NCBI GenBank assembly: GCA_037439945.1
Contig: JBBIVA010000079.1
Span: 1-17,083, forward strand
Direction: 5' to 3'
Length of the DNA: 17,083 nt
DNA from: CALEUX01 sp037439945
Lineage (GTDB): Bacteria; Bacteroidota; Bacteroidia; Bacteroidales; Marinilabiliaceae
Shown in pieces: positions 13,801 through 17,083 of this stretch (position 1 is the stretch's first letter; each line of letters begins with the position of its first letter). Made by a program: the position numbers and the translations under genes. The notes under the pieces were generated by a model that worked only from the letters and a program-made list of their open reading frames with translations, did not search any database and was not told the origin of the DNA.

Positions 13801-14943
13801 ATGGCAGTTGATATCAATAAAATACCATCGCCATGCTATGTTTTGGATGAACACCTTCTTCGGGACAACCTTAATATAATAAAATCGGTAAAAGAAAGGG
13901 CTGGGGTTGACATAATTCTGGCATTTAAGGCCTTCTCAATGTGGAAGGCCTTTCCAGTTGTAAGGGAATACATTCCGTATTCAACTGCCAGTTCCATTCA
14001 CGAAGCCAGGTTGGCCTATGAGGAGATGGGCAGCCTTGCACACACCTATTCACCGGCTTATACCGAAAAAGAGTTCCCTGTAATAATGGAATATAGCAGT
14101 CATATTACATTTAATTCCTTTACCCAGTTTGAACGGTTTATACCCATGGTGAAAAGGTTTAACCGGAAAATATCATTAGGTATCCGGATTAACCCTGAAT
14201 ACAGTGAGGTAGAAACAGACTTGTATAATCCCTGTGCCCCGGGTTCACGTATGGGGGTTATTGCTTCTCAAATGCCTGAAGTTTTACCCGGAGATATTGA
14301 AGGTATCCATTTTCATTCATTATGCGAATCCAATTCCTATGATTTGGAAAAAACCCTTAATGCAATTGAAAACCGGTTTGGTAAATATCTGAAACAGGTA
14401 AAGTGGTTTAATATGGGAGGCGGGCATCTTATGACCCGCAAAGGATATAATACCGATCACCTTGTTGATGTTTTAAAAAGTTTTAAAAACCGTTGGAATA
14501 TTGATGTAATTCTTGAACCCGGGAGCGCCTTTGCATGGGAAACCGGAGTTTTAGTTTCACAGGTGGTTGATGTAGTTGAAAACCATGGAATAAAAACAGC
14601 AATTGTTGATGTTTCATTTACGGCCCATATGCCCGATTGTTTGGAGATGCCTTATAAACCACGAATTATGGGTGCCCACCATGACCCTGTTGATGGAAAA
14701 CCAACTTACAGAATTGGAGGCAACAGCTGCTTATCAGGCGATTTTATTGGGTACTGGAGTTTTAACCATGAATTAAAACCCGGTGATAAAATTGTTTTTG
14801 AAGATATGATACATTACACCCTGGTAAAAACTACAATGTTTAATGGTGTTCCACATCCGGCTATAGGTATTTGGAATGATAAAACGGGATTGAAAATTGT
14901 TCGCGAATTTGATTACCACGATTATAAATCAAGAATGGGATAA
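13801..14943 (+). CDS. nspC: Carboxy(nor)spermidine decarboxylase
   Basis: This 380-residue, PLP-dependent, fold-III (alanine racemase-like barrel) decarboxylase removes the carboxyl group from carboxyspermidine or carboxynorspermidine to give the triamine. The PLP Schiff-base lysine is K43 in LAFKAFSMW. FHSLCES (about 171-177), MGGGHL (205-210, phosphate-binding glycines) and the conserved DC pair D279-C280 in MPDCLEMPYKP are present, so the active site looks complete. The N-terminal PSPCYVLDE is typical of NspC. The ATG lies three bases after the stop of the dehydrogenase, so the two are translated from one message. It converges with the RecQ gene, leaving only 11 bases between the stops. 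Confidence 0.95.
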   Translation: MAVDINKIPSPCYVLDEHLLRDNLNIIKSVKERAGVDIILAFKAFSMWKAFPVVREYIPYSTASSIHEARLAYEEMGSLAHTYSPAYTEKEFPVIMEYSSHITFNSFTQFERFIPMVKRFNRKISLGIRINPEYSEVETDLYNPCAPGSRMGVIASQMPEVLPGDIEGIHFHSLCESNSYDLEKTLNAIENRFGKYLKQVKWFNMGGGHLMTRKGYNTDHLVDVLKSFKNRWNIDVILEPGSAFAWETGVLVSQVVDVVENHGIKTAIVDVSFTAHMPDCLEMPYKPRIMGAHHDPVDGKPTYRIGGNSCLSGDFIGYWSFNHELKPGDKIVFEDMIHYTLVKTTMFNGVPHPAIGIWNDKTGLKIVREFDYHDYKSRMG

Positions 14944-14954
14944 TCGGGTTGTAA

Positions 14955-16871
14955 TTATGTAATAATAGACTTTACAATACTTTTTACATCATTATATCTG
15001 TAATTTTCAAAAGCCCCATAGCCATTCAATTCAGTTATTTTTAGGGATGTAAATACCGGTGTGTAAATTCCGCATAAAAAGCGTGTTATTGTGGTAGATG
15101 ATAGGTTTTTATTAGTTCTGGCGTGTATAATGTCAATAAATTCAGTTATTTCATTCTTAGTTATTTGAGGTAATTCAATTGTTTTTTTTAATGTTGAAGA
15201 CCCACTTGTGCAATAAGAACATACCCCGCAATTTTCCCATTCATGTTTTTCGCCAAAATAGAGTGAGAGAGTTTTAGATAAGCAACAATCACCACTAAAA
15301 AATTTTATCATCTCCTGAATTCTTTCAATTTCAATTTTCTCTTTTTCAATAAACCGGAGATGCATCTTTTCAATCATCTCCTTTTTGTTCCCGGGAACTA
15401 GTTTAATTTTAAAAACGTCAACCAGGTTTTTGGCTTGGAGTTCAATAAAGCCCTGTTCAAAAAAGTAATCCAGAGCTGCTGCTATACGCCTTCTATCAGT
15501 TGAATAATTTGTAGTAATTGATTCAAAGTTTACGGTTGTCCATAAACGTGCTTTTTGCGAATTATCAAATATTGCTTTAACAAATAATTGTCGTTCACCT
15601 GTAAATTTTGATATTATCTCATCGTTTGGCAGAATGTTTTTAAACCGGTAACTGCTAAAATAACTGTATAAAGGTTGAATAATTCCTTCAATCTCAAGAT
15701 ATACAAGCAGAGTTTTTAAAGGTAGCTGGCGAATGTTTGTTTCAGATGAAAGTTTATTAATTTGTAGATCCCAAGTGTTATCATTTTTAAAAATATTATT
15801 AAAAACCATCTCTAAACCTTCAATTTCGGGAGTATCGCCAAATATGAAATTTTCAAGGATATTAACTGAATCGAGGTTTCCAAGTACATAACATTTTGAA
15901 ATTTTTCCATCTCTGCCTGAGCGTCCAATTTCCTGGCTGTAACTTTCAATTGATTTGGGAAGGTCATAATGTATAACGGACCGTATATCTGATTTGTCTA
16001 TCCCCATACCAAAAGCAATCGTTGCAACTATTACAGGAGTCTGGCAATTCATAAATCCATTTTGAATAAATTCACGTTCCACATTTCCCATCCCTGCATG
16101 GTATGCGGCCGCACTAATTCCATTATCCCTTAAAAATTGAGCAACATCCTCCGATGTTTTTTGAAGTGTAACATAAACAATGGACGATTCATTTTTTACC
16201 GGTTCAAGTAATTTTACAAGTTCATTTTTCTTATCTTTTTCATTTACAGGCACAACCGATAAATGCAAGTTTGGACGATAAAACCCTGTAACCACAACAT
16301 TTTGTGGGTTTATTGAAAACTTCGCGCACATATCATTAATAACCTTTTTAGTGGCGGTGGCAGTTAATAAAAGTACCTGTGGTATTTTAAACTGGTCCCT
16401 GTAACCGGGCAGTTTTATATAATCGGGGCGGAAGTTATGCCCCCATTCCGAAATACAATGTGCCTCGTCAACCACCATCATTGATATGGATATTCCTGAA
16501 AGAAATTGCCTGAAGTTTTCATTTTTAAACCGCTCTACTGAAACCATGAGTACCTTTATTTCTCCACCCTTAATTTTTTGCCGTATCGTATTTATTTCGT
16601 CAGGTTTTAAAGTTGAATCAATTCGTGCTGCTGAAATACTGTTGTTATGCATTGATTCAATTTGGTCGCTAATAAGGGCTAAAAGTGGCGACACTACAAG
16701 AGTTAAATCAGGCAGCATCAATGCGGCCAGTTGATAGCATAAAGATTTTCCAGATCCTGTAGGAAATATTGCAGCTGCCGAGTTTCCATTTACCAAAGTC
16801 TGAATTACCTGTTCCTGCCCATTACGAAAAGTGGTAAACCCGAAATGTTTTTGTAGTGTTTGGTATAACAT
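14955..16871 (-). CDS. recQ: RecQ-family ATP-dependent DNA helicase with a displaced zinc site
   Basis: This 638-residue protein has the RecQ motifs: motif 0 FGFTTFRNGQEQVI (10-23), Walker A FPTGSGKS (K42), DEAH box D135-H138 followed by the RecQ-specific aromatic-rich loop CISEWGHNFRPDY, TATAT, and motif VI QEIGRSGRDG (R317, R320). It should unwind DNA 3' to 5' for recombination and fork repair. Four cysteines, C530, C548, C551 and C554, match the RecQ zinc site in the context YFGE...CGVC..C. They lie about 210 residues after motif VI, compared with about 50 in E. coli RecQ, and a winged-helix-like stretch (about 375-500) comes before them. The last 75 residues do not look like an HRDC domain. 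This may be a Bacteroidota-type RecQ rather than the E. coli orthologue. ATG at 16871 is the family start. Confidence 0.92.
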   Translation of the reverse strand: MLYQTLQKHFGFTTFRNGQEQVIQTLVNGNSAAAIFPTGSGKSLCYQLAALMLPDLTLVVSPLLALISDQIESMHNNSISAARIDSTLKPDEINTIRQKIKGGEIKVLMVSVERFKNENFRQFLSGISISMMVVDEAHCISEWGHNFRPDYIKLPGYRDQFKIPQVLLLTATATKKVINDMCAKFSINPQNVVVTGFYRPNLHLSVVPVNEKDKKNELVKLLEPVKNESSIVYVTLQKTSEDVAQFLRDNGISAAAYHAGMGNVEREFIQNGFMNCQTPVIVATIAFGMGIDKSDIRSVIHYDLPKSIESYSQEIGRSGRDGKISKCYVLGNLDSVNILENFIFGDTPEIEGLEMVFNNIFKNDNTWDLQINKLSSETNIRQLPLKTLLVYLEIEGIIQPLYSYFSSYRFKNILPNDEIISKFTGERQLFVKAIFDNSQKARLWTTVNFESITTNYSTDRRRIAAALDYFFEQGFIELQAKNLVDVFKIKLVPGNKKEMIEKMHLRFIEKEKIEIERIQEMIKFFSGDCCLSKTLSLYFGEKHEWENCGVCSYCTSGSSTLKKTIELPQITKNEITEFIDIIHARTNKNLSSTTITRFLCGIYTPVFTSLKITELNGYGAFENYRYNDVKSIVKSIIT

Positions 16872-17033
16872 ATGGTTAAATTTTAAACAGGTTAAATTAG
16901 ATACAAAATGTTTCCGGTTTTACTTTTGAGTATTTTTTTTATTTATGGTTTTATTAAAGCTATTTTCCGGTTTAAATATTGTTTTATTCAGTGGTTAAAT
17001 TGTTTCGACATAATTTGTTTAGGACTTTTTAAT

Positions 17034-17083
17034 TTAACGTGAGTTCGATGTAATAATTTTGTAATAAAATTTAAAGCATAGAG
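17034..17083. repeat. Right copy of 50-bp inverted repeat shared by both window ends
   Basis: This is the exact reverse complement of 5-54. The stretch 16872-17033 between recQ and this repeat is AT-rich and shows no gene or clear promoter. The repeat most likely marks the edge of a multicopy insertion sequence continuing beyond the window. Confidence 0.85.

Noticed and set aside
1..17083. Linear replicon or phage with terminal inverted repeats
   Set aside because: There are no replication, packaging or structural genes. The content is ordinary housekeeping, and a 50-bp terminal match is better explained by a multicopy element at contig ends.

Overview
The window looks like chromosomal DNA from a Bacteroidota bacterium, probably of the Bacteroidales/Marinilabiliales type. 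The reasons are low-to-moderate GC, mostly weak or absent Shine-Dalgarno sites, at least one good TTTG-N19-TAnnTTTG promoter (the Bacteroidota sigma consensus), the carboxyspermidine-type polyamine gene pair, and a dinB plus short dnaE pair of a kind common in the phylum. This assignment is inference from sequence style, not from a database match. The first and last 50 bases are perfect inverted copies of each other, so the window is probably a whole assembly contig that stops at both ends in the same multicopy mobile-element end.

Layout. 1-2342 is a decayed accessory segment: a broken transposase-like C-terminus, a nonsense-mutated and truncated ABC transporter ATPase, and two different SAM-dependent methyltransferases, all on the minus strand. 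2343-2742 has no gene but several nested inverted repeats. 2743-5309 (minus) holds a hemolysin III/PAQR-type membrane protein, a secreted FMN-binding-domain protein and an outer-membrane porin-like beta-barrel; the porin has a recognisable promoter. 5479-9694 (plus) is a translesion polymerase pair, dinB followed by a short error-prone-type DNA polymerase III alpha subunit. 9767-12289 (minus) is a two-gene unit of secreted hydrolases: an M28 metallopeptidase and an endonuclease/exonuclease/phosphatase-fold protein. 12604-14943 (plus) is a tight two-gene operon for carboxy(nor)spermidine dehydrogenase and decarboxylase. 14955-16871 (minus) is a RecQ-family helicase.

How the genes work together. 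DinB has a clamp-binding peptide (QLNLF), whereas I find no obvious one in DnaE, and the DnaE PHP domain has lost metal ligands. The pair therefore reads as a non-proofreading mutasome delivered to the sliding clamp through DinB. The dehydrogenase/decarboxylase pair makes a triamine (spermidine or norspermidine) from aspartate semialdehyde and a diamine. The left block looks like an exporter-plus-methyltransferase locus that has been disabled.

The least explained structure is a pair of strictly phased 7-bp repeat arrays: 6677-6750, between dinB and dnaE, and 12341-12452, between two divergent operons. In both, the unit changes from TTAG-type to CCTA-type around an AGCT pivot, so each array is also an imperfect palindrome. 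The first array ends four bases before an unusual TTG start codon of dnaE. I found no CRISPR array, tRNA, rRNA or intact mobile element, and no clearly new multi-gene system.
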